Positions 25,404 through 35,006 of a stretch of 64,000 nucleotides of DNA are shown piece by piece; position 1 is the stretch's first letter; the number at the start of each line of letters is the position of its first letter. Source of the DNA: Tamaricihabitans halophyticus (GTDB lineage Bacteria; Actinomycetota; Actinomycetes; Mycobacteriales; Pseudonocardiaceae); NCBI RefSeq assembly GCF_004340875.1, contig NZ_SLXQ01000010.1, forward strand, positions 1-64,000. Direction: 5' to 3'. The notes beneath the pieces were generated by a model, which was given only the letters and a program-made list of their open reading frames with translations, did no database searches and was not told the origin of the DNA. The position numbers were made by a program, and so were the translations under genes.

Positions 25404-26225
25404 GTGGACCGCGACGATCAGGACGCCCGGTTGGCGGAGATGGCCCCGGATGTCGACTTGACCAGACCGAACTCGGCCCGGATGTACGACTACTACCTTG
25501 GCGGATTCGCCAACTTCGCGGTTGACCGGGATGCCGCCGAAGCTGGTCTGGCCGCGATGCCCTACGCCAGGGATTACGCGCTGGCGAACCGGGCCTTCCT
25601 CGGCCGCGCCGTCCGGCACCTGCTCGATGCCGGCGTACGCCAGTTCCTTGACCTTGGCTCCGGTATCCCGACCGCGGGCAATGTGCACGAGATCGCGCAG
25701 GCACTCGAGCCGGAAGCCACGGTTGCCTACGTGGATCACGAGGCCGTCGCGGTAGCGCACGCCCGGTCGCTGCTCGCTGGCAATCCGCGAGTGTCCATCA
25801 CGCAGGCCGATATCCGGCGCCCGGACGAGGTGCTGACGGCGCCAGGCGTGGCCGAGCTGATCGACTTCCGGAAACCCGTGGCGATCCTAGCCGTAGCGAT
25901 CCTGCCCTTCGTGCCTGATCAAGCCGAAGCGGTCGCGTTGGTCCGGGCCTATCGGGAGGCCTGCGTGCCGGGGAGTTACTTCGCCGTTTCGCATATCTCC
26001 CAGCTCATGGCCTCTGATGCGCAGGTGGCGGCCGCCGAGGACGTCATGGCCCGAACCCCAACCCCGGTGCGCTGGCGGGACCGTACGCGGATTGCCGAGC
26101 TGCTGGACGGCTACGCTCTGGTGCCGCCCGGCCTGGTGCCAAGCCCGGAATGGAATCCGGAGTTCCCGCCCAGTGACGAGGAGATCGGCCGGGCCAATGC
26201 TTACGTCGCCGTAGGCCGCTGCTGA
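25404..26225 (+). CDS. SAM-dependent methyltransferase, PF04672/DUF574 family
   Basis: The start is the GTG at 25404, behind GGGAGG with five bases between. The 273-residue protein shows the family hallmarks in order: DLTRPNSARMYDYYLGG at the start, then QFLDLGSGIPTAGNVHEIAQ, the SAM-binding loop, and VAYVDHEAVAVAHA. The C-terminal half has YFAVSHIS and ELLDGYALVPPGLV. Streptomyces and Pseudonocardiales carry many paralogues, and their substrates are mostly unknown. It is a single gene with about 280 bp of non-coding sequence before it. Confidence 0.9.
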   Translation: MDRDDQDARLAEMAPDVDLTRPNSARMYDYYLGGFANFAVDRDAAEAGLAAMPYARDYALANRAFLGRAVRHLLDAGVRQFLDLGSGIPTAGNVHEIAQALEPEATVAYVDHEAVAVAHARSLLAGNPRVSITQADIRRPDEVLTAPGVAELIDFRKPVAILAVAILPFVPDQAEAVALVRAYREACVPGSYFAVSHISQLMASDAQVAAAEDVMARTPTPVRWRDRTRIAELLDGYALVPPGLVPSPEWNPEFPPSDEEIGRANAYVAVGRC

Positions 26226-26313
26226 CTGGGAGTAATCGTTCGGCTGGCGCCGTGGGGGCGTGTTACCGTTGCGTATCCGGATCGGATAACGGAGATATCA
26301 GGGAGGTGTGGTC

Positions 26314-26379
26314 ATGGCTGTCGTTGCGGTCGCCGCTGGGCAAATGTCGACCAACCACACACTCCCGGTCCTCGGCTGA
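26314..26379 (+). CDS. Possible 21-codon leader peptide upstream of rsgA
   Basis: An ATG at 26314 sits behind a strong GGGAGG ribosome binding site, better than that of the downstream GTPase gene, and opens a frame of 21 codons ending in TGA 54 bases before the TTG of rsgA. The peptide (MAVVAVAAGQMSTNHTLPVLG) has no recognisable domain. It could be a regulatory upstream frame that couples or attenuates rsgA translation, or a chance frame. Confidence 0.35.
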   Translation: MAVVAVAAGQMSTNHTLPVLG

Positions 26380-26433
26380 GCGTTCGCACCACTACTCGCT
26401 CGCCGCGGCCCTGAACGCAAGGGTGCTACTCCG

Positions 26434-27552
26434 TTGTCTACTCATGAGAATTCTTCTGCTGGCATGCCTTCTGGCGTGCCGGACAATACCTGCTATCTAG
26501 ATCAGTTCGGCTGGAACGACGCGGTGGCTCGTTCTTTCGCCGAATACCGCGCCGAAGGGCTGCGGCCCGCGCGGGTAGCCAGGACCGAGCGGGGCCAGTG
26601 CATGCTGGTCACCACGGACGGTGCACGAAGCGCTGAGCTGGCTGAGGCGTTACGCGGCGCTGATCCCATGTCCGCGCCCTGTACCGGCGACTGGGTAGCC
26701 TGGCAGCCGGGTGACCCGGACACCGTGCGCGCGGTGCTGCCGAGGCAGACCACACTGGCTCGCTCCTCGGCTTCCGGGCGTTCCGAAGGTCAGGTGCTGG
26801 CGACCAATGTCGACATCGTGGTGATCGTCGCTTCGCTCACCGCCACCATCGTGCTCAGCCGGATCGAACGGTTCCTCGCGCTCGCCTGGGAAAGCGGGGC
26901 GCAGCCCGTCGTCGCGCTGACCAAAGCGGATGAGGCCGAGGATCCGGATGGCGCGCTCGCCGAGGTTTCCTCGGCGGCGGCCGGCGCGGAGGTGTTCGCG
27001 ATCAGTGCGGTAACCGGATCCGGAATGGCCGAACTGACCGCCGCGCTCACCGGCACAATCGTGCTGATTGGACCGTCCGGTACCGGAAAGTCCACCCTCG
27101 GCAACGCGTTGCTTGCCGAGGATCGGCTAGCCGTTGGCCGGGTCCGCGGCCAGGACGGGAAAGGACGGCACACCACGACGAGCAGGGAGCTGGTCGCCCT
27201 GCCGTCCGGTGGGGTGCTGATCGACACTCCCGGACTGCGCGGGGTGGGCCTATGGGCGGCCGAAGACGCGACCGGGAATGGGGTGCAGCAAGCGTTTCCG
27301 GAGATCGAGGAGCTGGCCGAACAGTGCCGGTTCCGCGATTGTGGCCACGACGCCGAACCGGGCTGCGCGGTACTCGCCGCGCTGGATGCGGGCGAGTTGC
27401 CGATGCGCAGGCTGGCCAGCTACCGGAAGTTGTTGCGAGAGAACGAATGGATCGCTTCGCGCAGCGACGCGCGCAAGCGAGCCGAGCGGACAAGGCAGAC
27501 CAAGGTGATTACCAAGTCGCTCAGGCAGACCTACAAGTTCCGCAACCGCTGA
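26434..27552 (+). CDS. rsgA: Ribosome small-subunit-dependent GTPase A
   Basis: The 372-residue protein has the circularly permuted GTPase order of RsgA: G4 VALTKAD, G5 AISAVTG, then G1 GPSGTGKST and G3 IDTPGLRG. An N-terminal OB-like domain precedes it, and the C-terminal zinc knuckle is C-x4-C-x-H-x5-C (CRFRDCGHDAEPGC). RsgA helps late maturation of the 30S subunit. Its 372 residues are longer than the E. coli protein, as in the actinobacterial YjeQ-like paralogue. The start is a TTG at 26434; an ATG at 26464 is possible. It converges on the ispH gene across a strong hairpin. Confidence 0.92.
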   Translation: MSTHENSSAGMPSGVPDNTCYLDQFGWNDAVARSFAEYRAEGLRPARVARTERGQCMLVTTDGARSAELAEALRGADPMSAPCTGDWVAWQPGDPDTVRAVLPRQTTLARSSASGRSEGQVLATNVDIVVIVASLTATIVLSRIERFLALAWESGAQPVVALTKADEAEDPDGALAEVSSAAAGAEVFAISAVTGSGMAELTAALTGTIVLIGPSGTGKSTLGNALLAEDRLAVGRVRGQDGKGRHTTTSRELVALPSGGVLIDTPGLRGVGLWAAEDATGNGVQQAFPEIEELAEQCRFRDCGHDAEPGCAVLAALDAGELPMRRLASYRKLLRENEWIASRSDARKRAERTRQTKVITKSLRQTYKFRNR

Positions 27553-27567
27553 TCGGCGGGGCCGGCC

Positions 27568-27603
27568 GTGCCGCCTTCCCGGCAGGACTCGGGGAGGCGG
27601 CAC
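27568..27603. terminator. 13-bp hairpin between rsgA and ispH, likely bidirectional terminator
   Basis: GTGCCGCCTTCCC (27568-27580) pairs with GGGGAGGCGGCAC (27591-27603) over 13 positions with one G-T wobble and a 10-base loop. It lies between the two convergent stop codons (27552 and 27608). On the plus strand a short pyrimidine run CTTTCTTT follows about 15 bases later. Confidence 0.75.
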
Positions 27604-27607
27604 GTGC

Positions 27608-28861
27608 TTACCGTGCTTTCTTTGGCAGGGCGAAATCGATGGTCTCGGTGGCCACCCTGCGCTCGTGGGTCGAGACGGGGCCGAGTCCACCCAGTGCGCT
27701 GATCACCTCATCCACCAGCCGCGGTGGCGCCGAGGCGCCCGCGGTCAGGCCAATCGTATGTCGATCAGCCAACCATTCCGGCCGGATCTCCTGGGGTGTG
27801 TCGATCCGTTCGGCCGCGACCCCCAACCGGTGCGCGAGTTCCACCAGCCGCACGGAGTTGGACGAGTTCGCGGAACCGACGACCAGCACCAGATCCGCAT
27901 CGGCGCAGACCGCGTGCAACGCATCCTGCCGGTTCGTGGTGGCATAACAGATATCGTCGGAGTTTGGCCCGCGAGCGGCGGGAAACCTGGCGCGCAGGGC
28001 GCGGACGATCTGCTGTGCTTCGTCCACCGCGAGCGTGGTTTGCATCAGATAGCTGATCCGCCGTGGATCGGGCACCTCGAGGGTGGCCACCTCGTCGACG
28101 CTTTCCACCACGACGGTGTGTTCCGGCGCCTCGCCACGGGTGCCGACGACCTCCTCGTGTCCACGATGGCCGATCAATACGATGGTATCGCCCCGAGCCG
28201 CGAACCGGCGAGCTTCGTGATGCACCTTGCTGACCAATGGACAGGTCGCGTCAATCACGTCCAGTTCACGCTCGCGCGCCTGGCTGTGTACCTCGGGCGC
28301 GACGCCGTGCGCGGAGAACACCACCGTCGCACCAGCCGGCACCTCGTCCAGCTCCTCGACGAATACCGCACCCCGTTCGGCCAGATCATCGACGACCGCG
28401 GTGTTGTGCACGATCTGCTTGCGCACATACACCGGACTTCCGCGTTTTTCCAACACTCGTTCGACAACATCGATGGCTCGTTCCACTCCGGCGCAGAACG
28501 ATCGTGGCCCGGCGAGCAGGATCCGGCGGGGGTGGGCGACCGCGGACCACGCGGCGATACTTGTGCTCATCGCGGTGAGCTCCGGGCGGGTTTCGGCCGC
28601 GGCCGCGAACAGCCCTGGGCCGTCGAAGGGATTTGGCGCGCGCAGCCCAATGAGATCGGCGAACCCTGATCGGTCCAACTGGGTGAGTATCACCCTTCGG
28701 GTCGAGATCCCCTGCCGGGCCATGCTGCCTTCCAGCAGCGGCATCGCTGGGTAGTCCTCAGGATCTCCTCCGGCGTGGTTCAGTCGGGTGGCCAGCGCGA
28801 CTGAACCAGATCCTGGTGGGTCCGCGTGCGCCGGAAACAGTTCACAATCGAGCGTGTTCAT
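27608..28861 (-). CDS. ispH: 4-hydroxy-3-methylbut-2-enyl diphosphate reductase with N-terminal extension
   Basis: The C-terminal 320 residues are a complete IspH/LytB: cluster-ligand cysteines in [25 protein letters not shown] and [11 protein letters not shown], plus [16 protein letters not shown] and LTAGASAP. It makes IPP and DMAPP in the last step of the MEP pathway using a [4Fe-4S] cluster. About 95 residues precede the normal start ([14 protein letters not shown]); the frame runs back without stops to an ATG at 28861, 14 bases from the GGPP synthase stop and behind AGGAG. The extension (including [18 protein letters not shown]) matches nothing I recognise. Either a second, internal start is used or this is a long paralogue. 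It is the second gene of a GGPP synthase-IspH operon. Confidence 0.88.
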   Translation of the reverse strand: MNTLDCELFPAHADPPGSGSVALATRLNHAGGDPEDYPAMPLLEGSMARQGISTRRVILTQLDRSGFADLIGLRAPNPFDGPGLFAAAAETRPELTAMSTSIAAWSAVAHPRRILLAGPRSFCAGVERAIDVVERVLEKRGSPVYVRKQIVHNTAVVDDLAERGAVFVEELDEVPAGATVVFSAHGVAPEVHSQARERELDVIDATCPLVSKVHHEARRFAARGDTIVLIGHRGHEEVVGTRGEAPEHTVVVESVDEVATLEVPDPRRISYLMQTTLAVDEAQQIVRALRARFPAARGPNSDDICYATTNRQDALHAVCADADLVLVVGSANSSNSVRLVELAHRLGVAAERIDTPQEIRPEWLADRHTIGLTAGASAPPRLVDEVISALGGLGPVSTHERRVATETIDFALPKKAR

Positions 28862-28875
28862 GCGTGGCACGGCTC

Positions 28876-29910
28876 CTAGTGATCGCGGGCGGTGATCAGC
28901 TCGGCGAGGCGGTGCAGATCCTGAGCCGCCCGCGGCTCCGGGTTGGCCGCCGCCAAGTAGTCGAGCGCGGCGCGATGTCGTTGCGCGATCTGCTCGAGCG
29001 CCCAGGCCCGGCCGCCGGCACGTTCGACCAGTTCGGCCGCGGTGCTCAGCTGTGCGGTGGAAAGCGCGGTTGGCCGTGCGTAGAGTTCGGTGAACTCCCG
29101 CGCGGCCGCGTTATCCGCGTTCATGGCCGCGGCTACCGGCAGCGATTTCTTGCGTGTGGCCAGATCCGAGTACACCGGTTTACCCGTTCGTTCCGGCGAA
29201 CCCCAGATGCCAAGGAGATCATCCACCAGCTGGAAAGCAATGCCCAGCTGGGTGCCGAAGGAGCCGAGCAACCGGACCTGTTCGGTTGTGCCGCCACCGA
29301 CTAGTGCGCCAAGTTCGCAGGCGCAGTTGAGTAGCGCGGCGGTTTTGCATTCGGCCATGGCGAAACACTCGGCAACGGAGACGGTTTCCCGCCCCTCGAA
29401 GGCAACATCACGTGCCTGGCCGTCACAGAGCCGAAGTAGCGCGGTGGACAGCTTCGGGACGGCGGCACTGGATTCGGCCGCGAGAATCTCGGTCGCGAGC
29501 ATCAACAGCGCATCGCCGGCCAGAATCGCGGCCGAGTCGCCGAATACCGTCCACACCGTCGGTCGATGGCGGCGGGTGCTGTCCCTGTCCATCACATCGT
29601 CGTGCAGCAGGGTGAAGTTGTGCGCAAGCTCGACCGCGACGGCGGCTTGCAACGCAGCGGTTTCCCGCCCGCCGACCGCCCGGGCGCAGGAACCGACCAG
29701 CAGCGGACGGATTGCCTTGCCAGATGGCGCGGAGATGGGTTCGCCAGCTTCGTTCTGCCAACCGAAGTGATATGACACGCAGTCACGCACGGACTCGGGC
29801 AAGCGGGTGATCGCGTCCCGCAGCTCGGTCACCACGAGTTCCCGAAAATGATCTCGCTGTGGTGGCACCCTCGCTGAGGTAGGGGAAGCGGTGGTGGTTT
29901 CGGCCGTCAT
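28876..29910 (-). CDS. Polyprenyl (geranylgeranyl-type) diphosphate synthase
   Basis: The 344-residue protein is a trans-prenyltransferase. It has the first Asp-rich motif in [20 protein letters not shown], the K/R motif [10 protein letters not shown], and the second Asp-rich motif in [15 protein letters not shown]. Residues upstream of the first Asp motif set chain length; the N-F-T-L-L pattern suggests C20 or similar, but this is not decisive. It supplies prenyl diphosphate for terpenoids, carotenoids or quinones. The ATG follows GGAGG. The ispH gene comes directly after; no terpene cyclase or carotenoid gene is seen nearby. Confidence 0.9.
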   Translation of the reverse strand: MTAETTTASPTSARVPPQRDHFRELVVTELRDAITRLPESVRDCVSYHFGWQNEAGEPISAPSGKAIRPLLVGSCARAVGGRETAALQAAVAVELAHNFTLLHDDVMDRDSTRRHRPTVWTVFGDSAAILAGDALLMLATEILAAESSAAVPKLSTALLRLCDGQARDVAFEGRETVSVAECFAMAECKTAALLNCACELGALVGGGTTEQVRLLGSFGTQLGIAFQLVDDLLGIWGSPERTGKPVYSDLATRKKSLPVAAAMNADNAAAREFTELYARPTALSTAQLSTAAELVERAGGRAWALEQIAQRHRAALDYLAAANPEPRAAQDLHRLAELITARDH

Positions 29911-30074
29911 AGGCGGCCTCCATTCGCACGCGTTTTGTGGTTACACCATCACCCAGAGTACAAAATGGTTGGCGGCTAACGCTAGCGTACGTTTCAGCGA
30001 ATCAGACGAGTCGCACTTTCTTCCCGATCCGAACTGTCTACAGTGTACTGATGAGATAGGGTGGCAGATCAGTG

Positions 30075-31328
30075 CTAGCCGAGCGAGATCCGAACCTCGC
30101 CGCCGTCCGGTCGTGCACCGGAAAGCATCTCGCTCGGAATCCGGAACACCCTGCCCGGCACCGCTGGCCAGGGCAATCGACGTTGCGCGATAACCCGGCC
30201 GCCTTGCCGTGCCACGACTTTCGGGAACGGGACGTAGCCGTCGACCCAGGCGAGCAAGCGCTTGCGGGCGGGTGGTCGCGCGCCGACTCGCTGGATCATC
30301 GGGGCTATCCACCGCAGTGGTTGATCCGCCGTGATCCGCACATGCTGGCCATCACGCCGTTGTTCGGCAAGATAGTCAAGGACACCCGCTGCCACCTGCA
30401 CCCCGTCGAGCGCCGCGATATCGGCGGTGTCCACCGGATGCAGCACATTACCTGCGGCGAACAATCCCGGTCGGTCGGTACGCAGCTCGGTATCCACGAC
30501 CGGCCCACGCGTTGCGGGATCCAGCGCTATCCCCGCGGACCGGAACAACTCGTTGTCCGGAATCCAATCACCGGTCAGCACCACGGTATCGCACGGTATG
30601 GTCGTGCGGTTACCGCTCGGCGACTCCTCGATTTCCACCGCCCGCACCCGTGGGCTGCCGATGATCCGGGTCACCCTAGTGCTGGTACGCACCGGGACTC
30701 GCAGTAAGTGCTTGCCAGGCAGGGAAAACAGAGAGTACGCCTCGACGCGCGGCTGCTCGCTGGTCATCAGCACGGTTTCGCAGCCCGCATGCCGCAGGGT
30801 CAGCACGGCCGACCAGCTCACCAGCTCGCTACCGACGATCACGGCGCGACGACCGACCGCGCGCTCCTGCAAGTGCACCATATTCTGCAGGTAACCGGTG
30901 GTGTAGACGCCATCGGCGCGATCACCGGGGATCATCCGCGCGCTGCGCGGCCGCTCCCGCGCGCCGGTCGCCACCACCACCGCTCTGGCGTGTACCTCGA
31001 AAAGCCCGTCCGGACTGGTCACCTCGAGACCACCGGTGGCCGACCAGCCGGTCACCATCGCCGAGCTACGCAGTACGGCGCCGGCGCGCTCCGCCGCGCG
31101 GACCATCCGCGTGGCGTACGCCGGACCACCGAACATCCTGCGCTCATCCCGGATGCCGAAGCCAGTATGCGCGCAGTGCCGGGGAATTCCGCCCGCGCGT
31201 GACTCGCGGTCCAGCACGAGTACAGCGCCGGAAACGGCCGGCGCCAGCTCGCGAGCGGCCCGCAGCCCTGCCGGGCCACCGCCCACGATGGCCACGTCCG
31301 GTTCCAGCCGGGCACGTGCCGCGGTCAT
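30075..31328 (-). CDS. FAD-dependent oxidoreductase subunit (GlpB/HcnB-like), last gene of glp-type operon
   Basis: The 417-residue protein has an N-terminal dinucleotide-binding motif VAIVGGGPAGLRAA (residues 12-25), a second nucleotide motif near AVIVGSELVSWSAV, and the C-terminal FAD signature GLFAAGNVLH. This is the pyridine nucleotide-disulfide-oxidoreductase fold without a redox disulfide, as in the partner subunits of amine or glycerol-phosphate dehydrogenases. Its start overlaps the stop of the dehydrogenase gene by four bases (31325-31328). It probably passes electrons from the partner dehydrogenase. Confidence 0.87.
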   Translation of the reverse strand: MTAARARLEPDVAIVGGGPAGLRAARELAPAVSGAVLVLDRESRAGGIPRHCAHTGFGIRDERRMFGGPAYATRMVRAAERAGAVLRSSAMVTGWSATGGLEVTSPDGLFEVHARAVVVATGARERPRSARMIPGDRADGVYTTGYLQNMVHLQERAVGRRAVIVGSELVSWSAVLTLRHAGCETVLMTSEQPRVEAYSLFSLPGKHLLRVPVRTSTRVTRIIGSPRVRAVEIEESPSGNRTTIPCDTVVLTGDWIPDNELFRSAGIALDPATRGPVVDTELRTDRPGLFAAGNVLHPVDTADIAALDGVQVAAGVLDYLAEQRRDGQHVRITADQPLRWIAPMIQRVGARPPARKRLLAWVDGYVPFPKVVARQGGRVIAQRRLPWPAVPGRVFRIPSEMLSGARPDGGEVRISLG

Positions 31329-32764
31329 CGGGACTCCTCCTCGTTGGCAGGTGCATCGGCGGGTTCTTCGTTGATCGCTTCGGCGAGCATGCCGGTCACC
31401 GTGGCGCCGCAGTAAAAGCCTTGGCAGCGACCGTTCATCGCCCTGGTCCGCCGGCGCAGCCCGCCGAGGTCCCGTGGCGGGATGGTGCTGTGCAACGCAT
31501 CGCGGATCTCTCCCCGGGTGACCCGTTCACAGAAACAGGTCACCGTGCCGTACTCCGGATCGCGCGCGATGCGCTCCGCGTCCGCGTACGGGCGCAGGCC
31601 GGCCTCGCCGATGTTCGGCATCCGCGGTGGCGCGGGCAGGGCGGTTCGTTCGGTGAGCCGGAGCCCAGCCTTGCCCAGCTGGTCCACCAGGTACTCCGCG
31701 ACGGCCATACTGGAAGTCAGCCCGGTGGAACGAATCCCGCCGGCCACGGCATAGCGCTGTCGATCGTCCACCTCGATGAGGTAGTCGCCAAGATTGCTTG
31801 CCGCGCGCAACCCCGCGTAGCTCGCGGTCACCTCCTCGTCCAGCAACGCCGGCATGATTCGCTCGCCCTTGTCCCGCAAGAAAGCAAAACCATCGGCGGA
31901 GGTCGAGCTGTCCTCGCGATCCTCGCGGTCCTCGGCGGTCGGGCCGAGCATCACGTTGCCATAGATCGTGGGACTGATCAGCACACCTTTACCGAGTTTG
32001 CTCGGCACGGGCAGGACAATCGGGTCCACCAGCGACCTTGCCTGCTTGTCGTAGACGAGCAGTTCGCCCCGGCGCGGGTGTAGCTGAAAGCGGTCGAAGC
32101 CGAACAGGGCGTCGATCGTGTCGGAGCCGAGCCCGGCGGCGTTCACCACCCAGCGGGCACGCACCTCACCCGCGTTGGTGTGCAGCACCGTGTACTCGGA
32201 CTCGCGGCGGACCGAGCTGACCCGATGTGCCCGGCGCAACCGGGCGCCACGGTTGACCGCATCGGTGGCCAGCGCCAGAGTGGCGGTCCAGGTACAGATG
32301 ATCGACTCGTCGGGCACGGTCAATCCGCCAAGCGCGCCGGGGCCGAGCGCGGGAATTCGCCGGTACACCTCGTCCGCGTCGATGATCTCGGTTTCCCGGT
32401 AGCCGTTGCGTTCGGCCTTCTCGCGCAGCCCCGGTAGGGCCGCCAGTTGCTCGGCGTCCCAGGCAACCAGCACGGCACCGGTTGGTTCGTACGGGATACC
32501 CGTACGGTCGGCGTAGTCCTTCAGCAGGTGGTAGCCCTCGGCGACCAGCCGGGACTCCAATGTGCCCGGTGCCGCGTCGAACCCGGTGTGCAGGATCGCG
32601 GTATTGGCCTTACTCGTCCCGTCACCCACGTCATCGCGCGCGTCCAGCAGCGTCACGTCCAGCTGGTATCCGGAAAGCAGCCGGGCTATCGCCGAACCGA
32701 CGACCCCGGCGCCGATCACCGCGACGTCGGCTGGTTCACTGCCGGCGTCCTGCGGGGCAATCAT
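31325..32764 (-). CDS. FAD-dependent glycerol-3-phosphate dehydrogenase-like protein with BFD-type [2Fe-2S] domain
   Basis: The 479-residue protein starts with a DAO-type FAD motif (VAVIGAGVVGSAIARLLSGY) and contains IRSTGLTSS typical of GlpA-like dehydrogenases. The last 75 residues are a BFD-like cluster domain with cysteines CFC and CQGFYC, which bind [2Fe-2S]. This is the layout of anaerobic-type GlpA and of related polyol-phosphate dehydrogenases. It should oxidise glycerol 3-phosphate or a related phosphate ester. Four-base overlaps with the kinase gene before it and the GlpB-like gene after it show tight coupling. Confidence 0.9.
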   Translation of the reverse strand: MIAPQDAGSEPADVAVIGAGVVGSAIARLLSGYQLDVTLLDARDDVGDGTSKANTAILHTGFDAAPGTLESRLVAEGYHLLKDYADRTGIPYEPTGAVLVAWDAEQLAALPGLREKAERNGYRETEIIDADEVYRRIPALGPGALGGLTVPDESIICTWTATLALATDAVNRGARLRRAHRVSSVRRESEYTVLHTNAGEVRARWVVNAAGLGSDTIDALFGFDRFQLHPRRGELLVYDKQARSLVDPIVLPVPSKLGKGVLISPTIYGNVMLGPTAEDREDREDSSTSADGFAFLRDKGERIMPALLDEEVTASYAGLRAASNLGDYLIEVDDRQRYAVAGGIRSTGLTSSMAVAEYLVDQLGKAGLRLTERTALPAPPRMPNIGEAGLRPYADAERIARDPEYGTVTCFCERVTRGEIRDALHSTIPPRDLGGLRRRTRAMNGRCQGFYCGATVTGMLAEAINEEPADAPANEEESR

Positions 32765-34212
32765 GGTGTCTCCTTGCTGATCGCTGCCCGATCAACCGCA
32801 TCGCGCCAGCGAGCGCGGAACTCCGCCGCGGTCCGTTCGGGTAGTTGGGGGGAGAAACTGGTACTTGGCGCCCAGCTGACGATCGCCTCGGGCAGTGCCA
32901 GCTCCGGCGCGTACGCGGTGCGCGCGAAGGCGGCGGCGCCCAACGCGGTCGCATGCGCCGAGGGATACACCTCGACCTGGATCTGTAGGAGATCCGCGAG
33001 GGTTTGCAGTAGTACCCGACTTCGGGTGAGTCCACCGTCCACCCGCAGGCTGCGCAGCGGGCGGCCGAGGTCCCGGCTCGCGCAGTCGGCGAGCTCGGCG
33101 ACCTGCGCCGCGATCCCGTCCAGCACCGCCTTGATCACATGTCCGGCCGAAGTGGACAGTGTCATGCCGGTGAGCGCCGCGGTGGCGGTGGGTTCCCACC
33201 ATGGCGCGGACAGTCCGGCGAGCGCCGGCACGCAGAGCACGCCGCCCGCGTCGTGGGCGGCGAGCCGGTCCAGCTCCGCCGCGTCACCGAGCAACCCGAG
33301 GTCCTGTAACCAGCGCACGGCCGAGGCGGCGGTGGGAACCTGGCCGTCCAAGCAGTACGTGGTTTGCCCACGTACCCGCCAGGCGACCGAGGAAGCCAGT
33401 CCGGCGGTCGATCGTGCCGCGGAGGTGCCCATATTGGTCAGTAGGAAGGCCCCGGTGCCGAAGGTGCATTTCGCTTCGCCGGGGTCGAGACAGGACTGGG
33501 CAAGCAGTGCAGCCTGCTGGTCGACGACCAGACCACCAACCGGAATCGCCCTGCCGAACGCGGTCGTCTCGCCGATCACCTCGTCGCAGGCGACGATCCG
33601 CGGCAACCGCTCGCCGTCAAGGCCGAACAGCGTGAGCAGTTCGGCGTCCCAACCTCCGTCGGTATCTCCAGCCAGGGAGTCCAGATTCGTCAGCAGCGAC
33701 CGGGAAGCGGTGGCCGCATCGGTGACGAACTCGCCGGTGAGCTGGTGCAGCAACCAAGTGTCCGATGTGGTCACTACGCCGCCCGTGCCGTGGTTGTCGC
33801 GAATCCATCGCATCTTGGGCGCGGAGAAGTACGGGTCGAGTACCAACCCGGTCCGCTCGGCGACGAGTTCCGCCGAATCACTGAGGTTGCGGCAGATATC
33901 CGCGGACCTCCGGTCCTGCCAGACCACCGCGTTGCTCAGTGCTCGTCCCGTCGCAGGATCCCAGGCAAGTACCGTCTCGCCCTGGTTCGCGAGGGTGACG
34001 CAGTCGATCGGCACACCGGCCTGGGCGACGGCGGCACGTCCGGATTCCAGTACCGATTCCAGTAGCTCGGCGGGATCCTGCTCGACGCCGCCGCCGGCGA
34101 GATAATCGGGGCGAACCGGCAGTTCCACCACACCGCGCACCTGATCGTCGCCATCCACCACCATCGCCTTGGTGCCCGAGGTTCCCTGGTCGATGGCCAG
34201 TACGACGGTCAT
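32761..34212 (-). CDS. FGGY-family glycerol kinase-like protein
   Basis: The 483-residue protein has the FGGY kinase layout: LAIDQGTSGTKAMVVDGD at the start (phosphate 1), AVVWQDRRSADIC, FGTGAFLLTNMG (phosphate 2), and VDGGLTRSRVLLQTLADLLQ (adenosine motif). It is closest to glycerol kinases by these motifs, though the substrate could be another short polyol. It is the second gene of the DeoR-kinase-dehydrogenase-oxidoreductase operon, with overlapping stops and starts on both sides. Confidence 0.88.
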   Translation of the reverse strand: MTVVLAIDQGTSGTKAMVVDGDDQVRGVVELPVRPDYLAGGGVEQDPAELLESVLESGRAAVAQAGVPIDCVTLANQGETVLAWDPATGRALSNAVVWQDRRSADICRNLSDSAELVAERTGLVLDPYFSAPKMRWIRDNHGTGGVVTTSDTWLLHQLTGEFVTDAATASRSLLTNLDSLAGDTDGGWDAELLTLFGLDGERLPRIVACDEVIGETTAFGRAIPVGGLVVDQQAALLAQSCLDPGEAKCTFGTGAFLLTNMGTSAARSTAGLASSVAWRVRGQTTYCLDGQVPTAASAVRWLQDLGLLGDAAELDRLAAHDAGGVLCVPALAGLSAPWWEPTATAALTGMTLSTSAGHVIKAVLDGIAAQVAELADCASRDLGRPLRSLRVDGGLTRSRVLLQTLADLLQIQVEVYPSAHATALGAAAFARTAYAPELALPEAIVSWAPSTSFSPQLPERTAAEFRARWRDAVDRAAISKETP

Positions 34213-34994
34213 ACCGACTCTCCCTTGGCCGAGTCCGGGCAGATGATCCGGCCCCCGGCGCCAGTGATCGTGCGGGCCAGTTCCTCGGGTGGATAGCGAT
34301 CAGTGATCACGCCGCCGGTCTGTTCCAGTGGCGCCACCCGGTAGGGCGCGATCCGCTGGTGCTTACCGCTGTCCGCGAGTACGTAGTTCATCGCGGAGTT
34401 GCGCATGATGATCCGGCGGACATGACATTCGTCGAGATAGAAGTCGGTCAGCCCGGCTTCGGCGTGTACCCCGCCGGAACCAAGGAAAGCCACGTCCGCG
34501 AATACGTCGTCGAAGAAGTTCTGCGCGGCTGGGCCGGACAGTGCCAGGTCACCCTTGCGCATCCGGCCGGCGCTGAGGTGGACCTCGATACCGCTTGCCT
34601 CGGCCAGCTCGTTGGCCACCAGTACCGAGCAGGTCAGCACGACGCCGGTGAACTCACCAGCCAGCGCGCGGGCCACCTGCATCGCCGTGGTGCCCACGTC
34701 GATGACGACGGTCTGTCCTGGTTGCAGCACGCTCAGGGCGAGCGTGCCAATCACCGATTTGGCCTCGTTCGCGGATCCGGACCGTTCCGCGAACGGCGCT
34801 TCGTCGCCAAGGTGGTTGGTGCGAGTGGCGCCACCGCGAACGCGTCGCAGCAGGCCCTTGGTCTCGAGCTCGGCAAGATCGCGGCGAATGGTCTCGGTGG
34901 AAACCCGCAGCAACTCGGCAAGCTCCACGGTCGATACGACGCGATCGCCCTGGACGGCTTGGGCGATTCGAGCGTGCCGTTCGGCTGCGAGCAT
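34209..34994 (-). CDS. DeoR/GlpR family transcriptional repressor
   Basis: The 261-residue protein has the DeoR helix-turn-helix (ERHARIAQAVQGDRVVSTVE with LLRVSTETIRRDLAELE, residues 4-45) and a DeoR C-terminal sensor domain with VIDVGTTAMQVARAL and the conserved region FLGSGGVHAEAGLTD. These proteins sense phosphorylated sugars or polyols. It is the first gene of the operon that encodes the kinase and flavoproteins, and the intergenic region upstream carries repeated CAGAAAC elements shared with the divergent symporter promoter. Confidence 0.92.
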   Translation of the reverse strand: MLAAERHARIAQAVQGDRVVSTVELAELLRVSTETIRRDLAELETKGLLRRVRGGATRTNHLGDEAPFAERSGSANEAKSVIGTLALSVLQPGQTVVIDVGTTAMQVARALAGEFTGVVLTCSVLVANELAEASGIEVHLSAGRMRKGDLALSGPAAQNFFDDVFADVAFLGSGGVHAEAGLTDFYLDECHVRRIIMRNSAMNYVLADSGKHQRIAPYRVAPLEQTGGVITDRYPPEELARTITGAGGRIICPDSAKGESV

Positions 34995-35006
34995 GGCGTC
35001 CGACCG

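Noticed and set aside
32447-34105. 552-codon open frame on the plus strand across the glycerol kinase gene
   Set aside because: Ser/Arg/Pro-rich antisense frame with no domain; typical of GC-rich DNA.
28876-34994. Terpenoid or carotenoid biosynthetic gene cluster
   Set aside because: Only a prenyl synthase and IspH are present; no cyclase, phytoene synthase or tailoring enzyme, and the next genes belong to polyol metabolism.
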